In this document: positions 44,480-53,800 of the stretch, piece after piece
How the letters are laid out: the number at the start of each line of letters is the position of its first letter
How positions within the stretch are numbered: position 1 is the first letter of the stretch
NCBI GenBank assembly: GCA_963778225.1
Contig: CAVZTR010000008.1
Coordinates: 92,507 to 156,506, forward strand
Length of the DNA stretch: 64,000 nt
Direction: 5' to 3'
Source of the DNA: JAGVSR01 sp963778225
GTDB lineage: Bacteria > Pseudomonadota > Alphaproteobacteria > Rhizobiales > Hyphomicrobiaceae
Translations under genes and position numbers: made by a program
The notes under the pieces: generated by a model
Databases searched by the model: none
Seen by the model: only the letters and a program-made list of their open reading frames with translations
Told to the model about the DNA's origin: nothing

Positions 44480-45655
44480 CTAAACGGCCGCTTCGGGTCT
44501 GAGCGATACGAGGCCTTGCCCGTGCCGCTCGATGCGTCCGGCAAGATCGAGTTCCATCAGGATCACCCGCAGTTCGCGCGCTCCCAGGTCCGTCGCCCGC
44601 GCCAGATCGTCGATCGGGATCGGCTGCGGACCCATGGCCACCACGACGCGATCCCGGTCTGACGTGCCGATGAGCGGCGGCGGCCGCAGCGGCGCGGGCG
44701 GCACGTCTTCGAAGGCGGCATGCGGCTCCATCATCAGCGACGAACCCGCGAGAGCCGGTGCCAGAGCATCCAGTACATCGTCCGCCGATGTCACCAGCGT
44801 CGCCCCGGACTTCAGAAGATGGTTCGTGCCCTCGGCGCGCGGATCGAGCGGATGCCCGGGCACAGCGAACACCTCGCGTCCTTGCTCGCCCGCCATACGC
44901 GCCGTCGAGAGTGTCCCCGATCGCCGCGCCGCTTCGATCACGACCACACCGTGCGCCATGCCCGACACCAGCCGGTTCCGGCGCGGAAAGTCCTTCGCGC
45001 GCGGCTCGAACCCGGGCGGCATCTCCGTGACGAGACACCCCGTCTCCGCGATGGCCGCCTGCAGCCGCGCGTTTTCCGGCGGGTAGATGTAATCGATGCC
45101 ACCGGCGAGAACGGCAATCGTGCCGGTCGAAAGGCTCGCTTCGTGCACCGCCGCATCGATGCCGCGCGCCAGCCCCGAGACGATCACCAGCCCCCGCCGC
45201 CCCAGATCCGATCCGAAACGTCGTGCGAGCGTAATGCCCGCAGCCGACGCCTGCCGCGATCCGACGACGGCCACAGCGGGCCTCTGCAGCAGCCCCGCAT
45301 CGCCTTTGATGTAAACGGCGGGCGGTGGCGCATCCACGTGAGCGAGCAGCGCTGGATAGCCAGGCTCTATGGTGAAGATGATGCGCGCGCCGATGCGTTC
45401 GGCCGCTGCCAACTCGCGCTCGGCCCGGTCCTGCGGACAAATGCGCAGCGTACGACCGCCGCGCTTGGCGAGTTCCGGCAATGCGTCCAACGCTTGCACG
45501 GCTCCGCCGTAGTGATTGATGAGTTCGCGAAACGTGACCGGCCCGACGTTGTCGGAGCGGATCAGACGGAGACAGGCGAGCCGCTGCTCTGGATCGAGCT
45601 TCGCCACAGGCAGCGGCGCCGGTGTGAAGAGGTCATCTTGGTCACGCTTTGGCAC
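44480..45655 (-). CDS. dprA: DNA-processing protein DprA
   Basis: Single-strand DNA-binding RecA loader for incoming DNA in transformation. An N-terminal HhH/SAM-like part (LACLRLIRSDNVGPVTFRELINHYG) precedes the Rossmann core AVAVVGSRQASAAGITLARRFG, IVSGLARGIDAAVHEASL and VLAGGIDYIYPPENARL. A C-terminal winged-helix DML1-like domain lies at ~320-385 (DRVVVAMGPQPIPIDDLARAT). 391 residues. Its start overlaps the plsY stop by 14 bp, indicating an operon. Confidence 0.95.
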   Translation of the reverse strand: MPKRDQDDLFTPAPLPVAKLDPEQRLACLRLIRSDNVGPVTFRELINHYGGAVQALDALPELAKRGGRTLRICPQDRAERELAAAERIGARIIFTIEPGYPALLAHVDAPPPAVYIKGDAGLLQRPAVAVVGSRQASAAGITLARRFGSDLGRRGLVIVSGLARGIDAAVHEASLSTGTIAVLAGGIDYIYPPENARLQAAIAETGCLVTEMPPGFEPRAKDFPRRNRLVSGMAHGVVVIEAARRSGTLSTARMAGEQGREVFAVPGHPLDPRAEGTNHLLKSGATLVTSADDVLDALAPALAGSSLMMEPHAAFEDVPPAPLRPPPLIGTSDRDRVVVAMGPQPIPIDDLARATDLGARELRVILMELDLAGRIERHGQGLVSLRPEAAV

Positions 45656-46259
45656 CGATGCGCGGCTCCTCGCCCGCGAGCAACCGTTTGATGTTGGCGG
45701 AATGCTTCCACAACAAAATTGGCGTCATGATCGCCGCGAGAACGGCTTCCGGAACACGCCCGGTAATGAACAGGTAAATCGGAACGACAACGCTGGCGAC
45801 CAGCCCTGACAGGGAAGAGTAGCGTGTCACAACAGCAAGAGTGAGCCACACGCCACAAAAGACCAGCGCCGCCGGCCATGCCGCCCCGAACAGCACGCCG
45901 ATGTAGGTGGCAACACCCTTACCGCCTTTGAACCCCAACCAGACGGGATACACGTGCCCAACGAAGGCACCGAGACCGGCGAGCAGTCCCGCCAGGATAG
46001 CGATGCCATTGAGACCGCCGTAGTAATGCCCGATCAGCACCGCCGCGGTGCCCTTCAGCGCATCGAGAACCAGCGTCGCCGCTGCAAGTTTTTTGTTGCC
46101 GGTTCGAAGAACATTCGTTGCCCCGATGTTTCCCGACCCGATCGAGCGGACGTCGCCATGCCCCGCTGCCCGCGTGAGGATCAGCCCGAACGGAATCGAG
46201 CCCAGCAGATAGCCGAGGCCGAGCGCCACCAGAGCCGGAAATGAGATCAAGGGATCCAT
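45642..46259 (-). CDS. plsY: Glycerol-3-phosphate acyltransferase PlsY
   Basis: Membrane enzyme that uses acyl-phosphate to acylate glycerol-3-phosphate, the first step of phospholipid synthesis. Motifs: GYLLGSIPFGLILTR, RSIGSGNIGATNVLRTGNKK (active-site motif 1), HVYPVWLGFKGGKGVATYIG (motif 2), and WKHSANIKRLLAGEEPRIG (motif 3). 205 residues. It sits in the pyrB-pyrC'-plsY-dprA order typical of the group. Confidence 0.95.
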   Translation of the reverse strand: MDPLISFPALVALGLGYLLGSIPFGLILTRAAGHGDVRSIGSGNIGATNVLRTGNKKLAAATLVLDALKGTAAVLIGHYYGGLNGIAILAGLLAGLGAFVGHVYPVWLGFKGGKGVATYIGVLFGAAWPAALVFCGVWLTLAVVTRYSSLSGLVASVVVPIYLFITGRVPEAVLAAIMTPILLWKHSANIKRLLAGEEPRIGAKA

Positions 46260-46284
46260 CGACGCGAGGCTCCAGTGCTTGGCA

Positions 46285-46578
46285 TCATGGCGATGGCAGC
46301 CGCGCGAGGATCAGGTCCAACTTGGTGCCGAGATCGTCGCCGAGTTGATCGACCTTCGCCTCCAGCCGGTCCATCCGTCCTTCGAGCCCGTCCATCCGGA
46401 TCTCCAGCGCGTCGATTTTGCGTTCCAGCGTCGAGAACCTCTGCGTGTGCAAAAGCTGCGTCTCGCGGATCGTCGCAATCTTCACATCGACGCCGGCAAA
46501 GCGCGCGTTTAGGTCATCCGGCAGATGCGCGATAATGTATTCGATATCGGTCATGCGCTTTTCGAGCGATTGAGCCAT
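46285..46578 (-). CDS. Small coiled-coil protein inside the pyr-plsY operon
   Basis: 97 residues. The second half is a regular coiled coil (LERKIDALEIRMDGLEGRMDRLEAKVDQLGDDL), and the first half is helical (EKRMTDIEYIIAHLPDDLNARF). ATG 46578 has a strong GGAGGGG site 5 nt upstream, so it is a real gene. It lies 25 bp before plsY and 128 bp after pyrC'. Such short coiled-coil ORFs are common and fast-evolving; no function is known. Confidence 0.7.
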   Translation of the reverse strand: MAQSLEKRMTDIEYIIAHLPDDLNARFAGVDVKIATIRETQLLHTQRFSTLERKIDALEIRMDGLEGRMDRLEAKVDQLGDDLGTKLDLILARLPSP

Positions 46579-46706
46579 TACACCCCTCCATTGTGGCTGC
46601 CCTTTCCCCGTCGGGCAAGTCCCGCAAGGGGCTCTTCCCGTCCGTCAAGGAGGTGAACGGACGAGACACCACGTTCCGTCGCTCAAAAAGAGCCGCGAAG
46701 TCGCGA

Positions 46707-48056
46707 CTACCGCCCCGGTGCAAATTCGAACACGGTCTCGCCATCGACAAGCGTGCGCAGCACCCGGCCTTGCATTTTGGCTTCGTCGAACGGGGAGTTC
46801 TTCGATCGCGAGCGCAGGAGATCCTTGTTCACGACCCACGGCTCGTCGAGATCGACGAGGATGATGTCGGCCGGCGCGCCCTTTTGCAGCCGCCCGCCGG
46901 GCAAGCCGAACAGCTTCGCCGGACTGACGGTGAGCGGACGCAGCAGCGTCGGCAAGGCAACCTCGCCCGAATGGTAGAGCCGTAGCGCCGCCGCCAGCAG
47001 CGTTTCGAGACCCACGGCTCCGTCGGCCGCCTCGGCGAAGGGCCGCCGCTTCACGTCCGCGTCCTGCGGATCGTGGCTGGACACGATGGTATCGATCTCG
47101 CCATTGGCGACCGCGTTGACCATCGCCGCACGATCATCCTCTTTCCTGAGCGGCGGCCGCACTTTTAAGAACGTGCGGTAGGACCCGATGTCATTCTCGT
47201 TCAGCGTGAGGTGATTGATTGACACGCCGCACGTCACGTGAAGCCCGCGCGCCTTCGCCTGCCGGATGATGGCGAGGCTCTCCGGGCATGAGATCGTCGC
47301 CGCATGATACCGCCCGCCGGTCATCTCCACGAGGCGAACATCGCGCTCGATCATGATGATTTCCGCAACCTTCGAAATGCCGGGCAGACCCAGTCGCGTG
47401 GCCACCTCGCCTGAATTCATCGCCCCGCTGCCGGCGAGATAGGGATCCTCGGTGTGATGGACGATCAGCGCGCCGAAATCGCGACCGTACAGCAGCGCGT
47501 TCTTCATCACGCGCGTATTGGCGACGCTGGTCTTGCCGTTTGAGAACGCCACCGCACCGGCCCGCTTGAGCAGGCCGATCTCGGTCATCTCCTCGCCCTT
47601 GAGGCCCTTGGTGACGGCCGCCATCGTGTGAATGTGCACGATCGCGTTGTCGCGCGCGCGGCGCTGAATGAAATCAACCAGCGACACCTGATCGATGACG
47701 GGATCGGTATCGGGCATCACGATCATTGTCGTCACGCCGCCCGCCGCCGCCGAATGGCTTGCGGTCTTCAGGGTTTCGCGGTGCTCGTAACCCGGCTCAC
47801 CCGTAAACACCTGCGCATCGACGAGGCCCGGACACAGCACACGTCCCTTGCAATCGACGACGGTCGCGCCTTCCGGCGCATTGCGGCGCAGATGCGCACC
47901 AAGATCCGCGATCACCCCATCGACGACATAGAGCCCGCCCGGTTCGTCACGGTTTGTTTCCGGATCAATGAGCCGCGCGTTGATGAACGCGGTCGGTCCG
48001 GTCGGTTTGCGGGCGGTTGCGGCGGGATTGGCGCTCATGGAGGGTTTGCCGCTCAC
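46707..48056 (-). CDS. pyrC: Dihydroorotase-like PyrC' (metal ligands missing)
   Basis: Class I dihydroorotase fold of 449 residues. GTG 48056 overlaps the pyrB stop (GTGA). The segments GVTTMIVMPDTDPVID and DDRAAMVNAVANGEIDTIV show family membership. The zinc ligands of active enzymes are gone: the usual HxH of DxHVHxREPG reads QVF in GLVDAQVFTGEPG, the later His positions read GRYHAATIS and CGVSINHL, and the TDHAPH site reads SSHDPQ. It is probably the inactive partner that supports PyrB assembly, as pyrC' does in Pseudomonas; an active enzyme should exist elsewhere. Confidence 0.85.
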   Translation of the reverse strand: MSGKPSMSANPAATARKPTGPTAFINARLIDPETNRDEPGGLYVVDGVIADLGAHLRRNAPEGATVVDCKGRVLCPGLVDAQVFTGEPGYEHRETLKTASHSAAAGGVTTMIVMPDTDPVIDQVSLVDFIQRRARDNAIVHIHTMAAVTKGLKGEEMTEIGLLKRAGAVAFSNGKTSVANTRVMKNALLYGRDFGALIVHHTEDPYLAGSGAMNSGEVATRLGLPGISKVAEIIMIERDVRLVEMTGGRYHAATISCPESLAIIRQAKARGLHVTCGVSINHLTLNENDIGSYRTFLKVRPPLRKEDDRAAMVNAVANGEIDTIVSSHDPQDADVKRRPFAEAADGAVGLETLLAAALRLYHSGEVALPTLLRPLTVSPAKLFGLPGGRLQKGAPADIILVDLDEPWVVNKDLLRSRSKNSPFDEAKMQGRVLRTLVDGETVFEFAPGR

Positions 48057-49024
48057 GATTTATTCGTTTCGGGTCGGGGCAGGTTCATCGCGAGCGCTTC
48101 GAGCACGGCCATGCGCACGGCAACGCCCATCTCTACCTGCTCGCGAATGACGCTGCGCGGATCATCCGCAATCGTCGAGGCGATCTCCACGCCGCGGTTC
48201 ATCGGCCCTGGATGCATCACGAGCGCATCGGGCTTGGCCCGCGCCAGCTTCTCGTGATCGAGGCCGAAGAAGTGGAAGTACTCGCGCACCGACGGAACGT
48301 AGGAACTTTCCATCCGCTCCCGCTGCAGTCGCAGCATCATCACGACATCGACGCCTTCGATGCCCTTCCACATATCGGTGAACACCTCGACACCAAGTCG
48401 CTCGGGTCGCGCCGGCAGCAGCGTGGACGGCGCGATGAGCCGAACCCGCGCGCCCATCGTGTTCAAAACGTCGATGTTCGAACGCGCCACGCGCGAGTGA
48501 AGAATGTCGCCACAGATTGCGACGGAGAGACCCGCGATGCGCCCCTTCGCGCGCCGGATCGTCAGCGCATCGAGCAGCGCCTGCGTCGGATGCTGGTGCG
48601 CGCCGTCGCCGGCGTTGATAACCGAACAATCGACCTTCTGCGACAGAAGCTCGACCGCGCCGGCCGCATGATGCCGGACGACGATGATGTCCGGCCGCAT
48701 GGCGTTCAGAGTAATCGCCGTATCGACGAGCGTCTCACCCTTCGTCACCGAAGACGTGGCGACGTTCATGTTCATGACGTCGGCACCGAGCCGCTTGGCG
48801 GCCAGTTCGAACGACGCCTGGGTGCGCGTCGAACTCTCGAAGAACAGATTGATATGCGTTCGCCCGCGCAGAACCTGCCGCTTCTTCTCCGCTTGGGGAG
48901 GCGAATCGGCGTTCTTGTCGGCGAGGTCGAGAAGGAATTCGATTTCGGGCACCGTCAGCTTCTCCGTCGAGAGAAGGTGGCGATGCGAGAAGCTCTTGGC
49001 TTGCTTCTGTGCGGATGTGGCCAT
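48053..49024 (-). CDS. pyrB: Aspartate carbamoyltransferase catalytic chain
   Basis: Condenses carbamoyl phosphate with aspartate in pyrimidine synthesis. ATG 49024 (MATSAQKQAKSFSHRHLLS) is chosen; the open frame to 49186 overlaps the divergent AidB-like gene. The carbamoyl-phosphate motif is FFESSTRTQASFELAAKRLG. NAGDGAHQHPTQALLDALTI and VMHPGPMNRGVEI are also typical. 323 residues. Coupled to pyrC' by a 4-bp overlap. Confidence 0.96.
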   Translation of the reverse strand: MATSAQKQAKSFSHRHLLSTEKLTVPEIEFLLDLADKNADSPPQAEKKRQVLRGRTHINLFFESSTRTQASFELAAKRLGADVMNMNVATSSVTKGETLVDTAITLNAMRPDIIVVRHHAAGAVELLSQKVDCSVINAGDGAHQHPTQALLDALTIRRAKGRIAGLSVAICGDILHSRVARSNIDVLNTMGARVRLIAPSTLLPARPERLGVEVFTDMWKGIEGVDVVMMLRLQRERMESSYVPSVREYFHFFGLDHEKLARAKPDALVMHPGPMNRGVEIASTIADDPRSVIREQVEMGVAVRMAVLEALAMNLPRPETNKS

Positions 49025-49147
49025 TAAAGCGGTGTCTATACGCGCTCGATCGGAGGTGGGCAAGCGGCCTTCCACAGGTCTGCCCAATTGGCGCGACTTC
49101 AAGGTTGCAATGTGCTTAAAACTTGAGGCCCAGGAGACCTTTGGAGC

Positions 49148-50812
49148 ATGAGCGACCGCTTTGCGACCCATAACGTGACGAACCAAGTTCCGCCGCTCAC
49201 GGACGTCAACCTCTTCGCCTCCGACACGGCCTTGAACGATGCGGTCACGCGCGAGGGGGCCGCAGCGTCCGCCCGCACGCTGAACGCCTTCGGATTGACC
49301 GCCGGTTCGCAGGAGTCACGCGAGTTGGCCATCCTGGCCAACCGGCATACGCCCGAACTGAGCACGCACGACCGCTATGGCCGCCGCCTCGACGTCGTCA
49401 CCTACCATCCCGCCTACCATGACCTGATGCGCCGGTCCTGTGCGGAAGGCCTGACCAACTCTGTTTGGGCGCACCTGGGTCCGGCCGGCGGGACGCCGGA
49501 GAAATCGCCCCACGTCGTGCGCGCGGCCGCGCTGTTTCTCGCCGCCCAAATGGAGCCCGGCCACTGCTGCCCGCTGACCATGACGAACGCCGCGGTGCCG
49601 GTCCTCCTGAAGAACGAGACCTTAGCGCGTGATTGGCTGCCTCTCGTTCTGTCACGCACCTATGACGAGCGCTTCGAACCCGCCGTCGACAAGGCCGGCG
49701 TGACCATCGGCATGGGAATGACCGAGAAACAAGGCGGCACTGATGTCCGCGCCAACACGACACAAGCCGTGCGCAACGCCGAGGGCCTCTACACGATCGC
49801 TGGGCACAAGTGGTTCATGTCCGCACCGATGTCGGACGCCTTCCTGATACTGGCCCAGGCGCCGGGCGGCCTGTCGCTCTTTCTGATGCCGCGTTTCCTG
49901 CCAGATGGCACCGTCAATGCGCTCCACTTCCAGCGCCTCAAGGACAAGCTCGGCAACCGTTCGAATGCCTCGTCCGAGGTCGAGTTCCACGACGCAACGG
50001 GCTGGCTCATCGGCGAGGAAGGCCGTGGCGTGCCCGCCATCGTGGATATGCTCACCTACTGCCGGCTCGACTGCGCGGTGTCATCCGCCGCGCTCATGCG
50101 CTCGGCCATCGCCAACGCAGTGCATCACGCCGAGCACCGCCACTCCGGCGGACGCGCACTCATCAATGAACCGCTGATGCAGCAGGTCCTGGCCGATCTG
50201 TCGCTCGACGTGGAAGCGGCCATCGCGCTGTCGTTCCGCCTCGCCCGTTCCTTCGATCGCGCCCGCGATCCCCGTGCCGCCGCCTGGCGCCGGCTGATGA
50301 CACCCGTGACGAAATATTGGGTGACGAAAATCGCAAGCCCGCTGATTGCGGAAGCGATGGAGTGCCTCGGCGGCAATGGCTACGTGGAGGAGTGGCCGCT
50401 CGCAGCGCTCTACCGCGAAGCACCGGTCAACGCGATTTGGGAGGGCTCAGGCAATGTCATGTCGCTCGACGTCCTTCGCGTCCTGCAGAAAGAACCGGAG
50501 GTCGCCGAATTCGTGACCGAAGAACTGCGCGGTGCCTGCGCGGGCGACGCGGCGCTCACCGCTGCCTTTGAACGATTGCAGGCGGTGCTGTACGAGCCGC
50601 GCCTTCTCGATGTGAGGGCGCGGCAACTCGTGGAGAGCCTTGCCAAGCTCGCCGCCGCCGCGATCCTGCGTTCGCAGGGAAACGCCGCTGTCGCAGACGC
50701 CTTTATTGCGACCCGGATCGACGGTGCCGCCCGCTCCACCTATGGCCAGGGGCTGGAGGCATTCGACCTGAAGGCCATCCTCGCCCGCACCACCCCGAAC
50801 CGGACCTCGTAG
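49148..50812 (+). CDS. AidB-like acyl-CoA dehydrogenase family protein
   Basis: FAD-dependent acyl-CoA dehydrogenase fold of 554 residues, closest to the AidB/isovaleryl-CoA dehydrogenase-like group. Features: an N-terminal AidB-type extension, MGMTEKQGGTDVRANTTQA (flavin-contact motif), GHKWFMSAPMSDAFLILAQ, then EAMECLGGNGYVEEWPLAALYREAPVNAIWEGSGNVMSLDVLRVL, typical of AidB. E. coli AidB is induced by alkylation and binds DNA; its substrate is unclear. Divergent from pyrB. Confidence 0.9.
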   Translation: MSDRFATHNVTNQVPPLTDVNLFASDTALNDAVTREGAAASARTLNAFGLTAGSQESRELAILANRHTPELSTHDRYGRRLDVVTYHPAYHDLMRRSCAEGLTNSVWAHLGPAGGTPEKSPHVVRAAALFLAAQMEPGHCCPLTMTNAAVPVLLKNETLARDWLPLVLSRTYDERFEPAVDKAGVTIGMGMTEKQGGTDVRANTTQAVRNAEGLYTIAGHKWFMSAPMSDAFLILAQAPGGLSLFLMPRFLPDGTVNALHFQRLKDKLGNRSNASSEVEFHDATGWLIGEEGRGVPAIVDMLTYCRLDCAVSSAALMRSAIANAVHHAEHRHSGGRALINEPLMQQVLADLSLDVEAAIALSFRLARSFDRARDPRAAAWRRLMTPVTKYWVTKIASPLIAEAMECLGGNGYVEEWPLAALYREAPVNAIWEGSGNVMSLDVLRVLQKEPEVAEFVTEELRGACAGDAALTAAFERLQAVLYEPRLLDVRARQLVESLAKLAAAAILRSQGNAAVADAFIATRIDGAARSTYGQGLEAFDLKAILARTTPNRTS

Positions 50813-51002
50813 CCCGCCCGATCGCCTTCAACCGCTGTCCACAAACGAGGTTGCGGGCTCGGACGGCCTGGGCTACACGATCGGCCACGAAGCCGGCTAT
50901 GCCGTTGTTCGACGAGCGATAAGCTTTCGAACCTTTGGCCATCGCCACGTCCCGTGTTCGGGCCTTCAGTCCGAGCGGGAATTGAGCCTTTTTAGTGCGT
51001 TA

Positions 51003-51077
<75 letters not shown>

Positions 51078-51150
51078 GAGTATTTCCAAATCAAATCAAT
51101 GACTTAGGACGCATTTTGCGGCTTGCGCTCGTGTGCGCCGAAAGCGCTCG

Positions 51151-51170
51151 GGGTAGCGCTCTGGGTAGCG
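51151..51170 (+). repeat. GGGTAGCG direct repeat next to tRNA-Thr
   Basis: Two copies of GGGTAGCG (51151-51158 and 51163-51170), 12 bp apart, about 75 bp downstream of the tRNA. The same motif recurs three times at 62227-62254. They could be integrase arm-type sites or remains of a duplicated sequence. Confidence 0.4.
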
Positions 51171-51477
51171 GAAAACGATTGAGCGCTGTTCGCTGCCCGA
51201 ATCTGCGCCTTGGCCTTCGCTGATCGAAAGTTGAACGACCGCCTCTTGGGTCTGCGTTGATCGTTATGCCGGCGTTGGAAGGTCCACCTGACCTGATCGC
51301 TGAATGCCAAACCAGAAATTGGGGACACTCTCTGGCGCGCCTCAACGCGACACGATCGGCGCAATTCGATGGGGACGACGAAGCGATTTATGGGGAAGGA
51401 ACCCGCTTCATTCACCCCAAACTCCGCGACTCGACATTGTCTGGGGCTGTCGTGGACACCTCGGACAGGAGCAGGTC

Positions 51478-51789
51478 GTGGCAAATGTCATCCCGTTGAG
51501 ACAGCCATCGTCGAAGGCTGACCCATTTGAATCGATGCGCGATCTCCAGGCGTTGTACGCCAGGCTTATTGAGATCAACGACGCGACAAACTCCATGGCT
51601 CAGCGAATGGCTACAGCACAACCCGAAAGCAACGCCGCCGCTTCTGTAACCAGGGCCGGCGAAGATCTAAAGGCTGCCGCAGATCAAATCCTGGACGCCA
51701 TCGCCTGCGCAATCGTGTACCAGACAGCAAAACTGGTCGTCCCAGCGGCGCCCAATCCCGACATGCCGGACGAAGCCGACACGCAGTGA
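51478..51789 (+). CDS. Hypothetical helical protein (103 aa)
   Basis: GTG 51478 has AGGAG 6 nt upstream and starts MANVIPLRQPSSKADPFESM. The body is mostly helical (LQALYARLIEINDATNSMAQRMATAQPESN, then ASVTRAGEDLKAAADQILDAIACAIVYQTAKLV). An open frame reaches 51304, but the upstream part has poor coding look. No domain recognised; first gene after tRNA-Thr. Confidence 0.55.
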   Translation: MANVIPLRQPSSKADPFESMRDLQALYARLIEINDATNSMAQRMATAQPESNAAASVTRAGEDLKAAADQILDAIACAIVYQTAKLVVPAAPNPDMPDEADTQ

Positions 51790-51819
51790 TAGGTCTCCGC
51801 CGGGACGGGCAAGTTCTTT

Positions 51820-52320
51820 TTAGGCAGCGATGCCGAGCGCCTTCGAGATGTCGCTCAGCGTGGCCTTTTCTTTGTCGCTGACTTTTGTTCCGCCAATTCC
51901 CGCGAAGCCGCCTTCGGAGGCGGCTTCGGCCACTCGGCTGCTGATCGCTCGCAACCACGTCTTAAAGGCGGCTGCATCATTCGGTGCCTTGGAATCGAGG
52001 ATGCCGGATACCTGCCTCAAACTTTCCAGGCAACGGTTAGCCACGTCGCTCTGCTTGGACCCCGCGAGCGTTTTCTTCAAAAACTCGCGGATCTTGCTGC
52101 GACCCTCGCTTGATTCAAAGTCGGCCACGACGGCTTTGACCAGTTCATTGGCGCCCGGGTCCTGCTTGGCGGAAACGAGGGCACTCGCGCTTGCAAAAAA
52201 TTCCTTGAACATTCCAAGTAGTCCGCTTGGGTCCGCAGCGGTGACAGCCACGCCGGAAAGAGCGACGCTTTCCAGGATCTTGTTCCACTCGTCGGCAGTA
52301 AAGCTCTGTTTGTTCGCCAT
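51820..52320 (-). CDS. Conserved hypothetical protein (166 aa)
   Basis: All-helical cytoplasmic protein. ATG 52320 has a GGAG site 6 nt upstream. It starts MANKQSFTADEWNKILESV and contains AVTAADPSGLLGMFKEFFASASALVSAK, VKAVVADFESSEGRSKIREFLK and AAFKTWLRAISSRVAEAASEGGFAGIGG. I recognise this pattern (TxDEW, SGL, RVAEAASEGGF) from uncharacterised proteins in many bacteria; no function is known. Convergent with the preceding small gene. Confidence 0.75.
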   Translation of the reverse strand: MANKQSFTADEWNKILESVALSGVAVTAADPSGLLGMFKEFFASASALVSAKQDPGANELVKAVVADFESSEGRSKIREFLKKTLAGSKQSDVANRCLESLRQVSGILDSKAPNDAAAFKTWLRAISSRVAEAASEGGFAGIGGTKVSDKEKATLSDISKALGIAA

Positions 52321-52688
52321 ACCAAACTCCTCTGGCGTTGACCAAACCCGCCCGTTCGGAGACTTGCTGCAGCATGCGAAGTTGGGAACTCTGAAAAAAA
52401 TTGAGCCCCCATAGATGAATTGCGCGGCGGGCAGTTGATATTATGCTCTTACTGCAGTCCCGGCTGATACTCAGCGCAGATAACTTAACTACGGCTTGTG
52501 CTCGCAGCAAGCCGTTTGGCTGAACGGGTGATCCCCGAAATGGAGAGGTGTTCGACCAGGTTACCGATCGCTATCGTCACTTTGCGTGGAAATCGGGTGC
52601 AAAGGAGGGTGCACGAACCGAGGTTTGTGGTTCGCATCTACGGGCAAGCTAGCTTCTTGGCGCCTTCATCCTTTCGCCAGTTTCCGCT
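52321..52688 (+). other. Region before zinc-ribbon copy A
   Basis: About 370 bp without a gene. The segment 52430-52500 is richer in A and T. A short match (TTGGCGCCTT, near 52657) to the corresponding part of copy B suggests that the degenerate 5' end of copy A begins here. Confidence 0.3.
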
Positions 52689-52925
52689 TTGGGAGCAAAA
52701 CTTATCGCTGTCCATCTATGCGTTTTGGGCCAAAGGCTCTGGCTGCGATGCAACGCCTGCGGTCATGACCTGATCGTGCCGGCCATCGAATGGTGCACGT
52801 CGAGGAACGTCACAGTCGACACGCCGTTGCTGCTCATCCCACAGCGCCTAAGGTGCGAGCGGTGCGGCGAGCGTAAGGCGCACTGCTGGCCCGAGCATCA
52901 CGATAGCTTGCAAGCGCGCAGGTGA
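52689..52925 (+). pseudogene. Zinc-ribbon mini-gene, copy A
   Basis: Open frame of 78 residues. From about 52717 it reads VLGQRLWLRCNACGHDLIVPAIEW, then DTPLLLIPQRLRCERCGERKAHCWPE and ends HDSLQARR. Both CxxC pairs (CNAC, CERC) are intact, as in a small zinc ribbon. The N-terminal MTWHTIP-type start of other copies is replaced by unrelated sequence. It is followed 18 bp later by a broken SRAP-like start. Whether it is expressed from its own ATG is uncertain. Confidence 0.55.
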
Positions 52926-52943
52926 TAGGCCACGACTGACGCC

Positions 52944-53120
52944 ATGTGCAACCTCTACTGATGACGGCCGCACGACAGGCGATCCAAAAGGCTTTCAAAA
53001 TCTCTTCGCCCTCCGCGCTCAAGGAGGCGGTCTTTCCCGGCCTACGATGCGGCTGTGGTGATACCGGCCAGGACAGGCAAACGGCGGATAGCAAAGTCAA
53101 AGCGGATCTCCGACACGCTC
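52944..53120 (+). pseudogene. SRAP/YedK-like peptidase gene, 5' remnant (copy A)
   Basis: ATG 52944 reads MCNLY and then hits a stop because one base is missing (TACTGATG against TACTCGATG in the later copy). In the next frame MTAARQAIQKAFKISS continues for about 45 residues before losing similarity. MCNLYS is the usual N-terminus of Hyphomicrobiales SRAP (HMCES/YedK) proteins, whose Cys2 forms the DNA-protein crosslink at abasic sites. The catalytic body is absent. Confidence 0.6.
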
Positions 53121-53588
53121 CCCGGCCTCAATTGCGGCAACCAGTGCCTCACCCTCCGCCTGTTCTAAGGCGACATGCTCATCCGCGCAGGCTGTTAGTT
53201 CTGGATCCAGCACTTCGATCAATCTGAAGTGCTCACACCAAAGCATCATGTCCTGTGCAAATTGGCCCTCGCTCCGGAAGAAATCTTCATGAACCGAGCG
53301 CCAGAACGTCAGGCTTCGATCGCCCTCACCTTCCTCTCGGGCGAATGCTTCGTCTATGGAGTTAAATCGGCGCTGCTCGACGCTGATCGTCTCAATCACT
53401 GCAACGGGCTTGTCCACGACGGTGACAATCCATTGCATGCCTGATGATGTTTCACAGCCCTGCAACGCGTTCCAGACTGAGGCGCGCTTTCGTCCTGCAA
53501 TGATCAACGCAGCGAGCCGCTTTTCTGTACGGTCTGATCCAAATCGAGTGCGCGGCAAATCCCTCCACCAAGGAGTATCTTCTGTCAT
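53097..53588 (-). CDS. ASCH domain-containing protein
   Basis: 163-residue PUA-like ASCH protein. It opens PWWRDLPRTRFGSDRTEKRLAALIIAGRKRASVW, followed by WIVTVVDKPVAVIETISVEQRRFNSIDEAFAREEGEGDRSLTFW, the hallmark GEGD-RS-L-W block, and FFRSEGQFAQDMMLWCEHFRLIEVLD. ASCH proteins are thought to bind RNA or nucleosides; some bacterial members hydrolyse N4-acetylcytidine. The C-terminus has about 30 extra acidic residues and ends over the SRAP remnant. Appears intact. Confidence 0.8.
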   Translation of the reverse strand: MTEDTPWWRDLPRTRFGSDRTEKRLAALIIAGRKRASVWNALQGCETSSGMQWIVTVVDKPVAVIETISVEQRRFNSIDEAFAREEGEGDRSLTFWRSVHEDFFRSEGQFAQDMMLWCEHFRLIEVLDPELTACADEHVALEQAEGEALVAAIEAGERVGDPL

Positions 53589-53800
53589 TTCCAGAATCCC
53601 ACAAACTGCTTCGGCACCAATTCAAGCCCCTTGGAACAAGCAAACCTGAGATGCTGTCAAGCAGTGACGAAAACCGTTCAGCGTATGGTGTAGACGTTCA
53701 ACTCCTCCTGGCTGCGGACCTCACGAGGGAGAGAGGCGACGCCTCGCTGCAAAGGTGGTATCCGCTAAATCCGCATAGTGTACCAATACAGTATCCAGTG

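Noticed and set aside
51104..51484. Minus-strand 126-codon frame next to tRNA-Thr as integrase remnant
   Set aside because: No tyrosine-recombinase residues (R...HxxR...Y) visible; basic composition only. Not supported as a gene.
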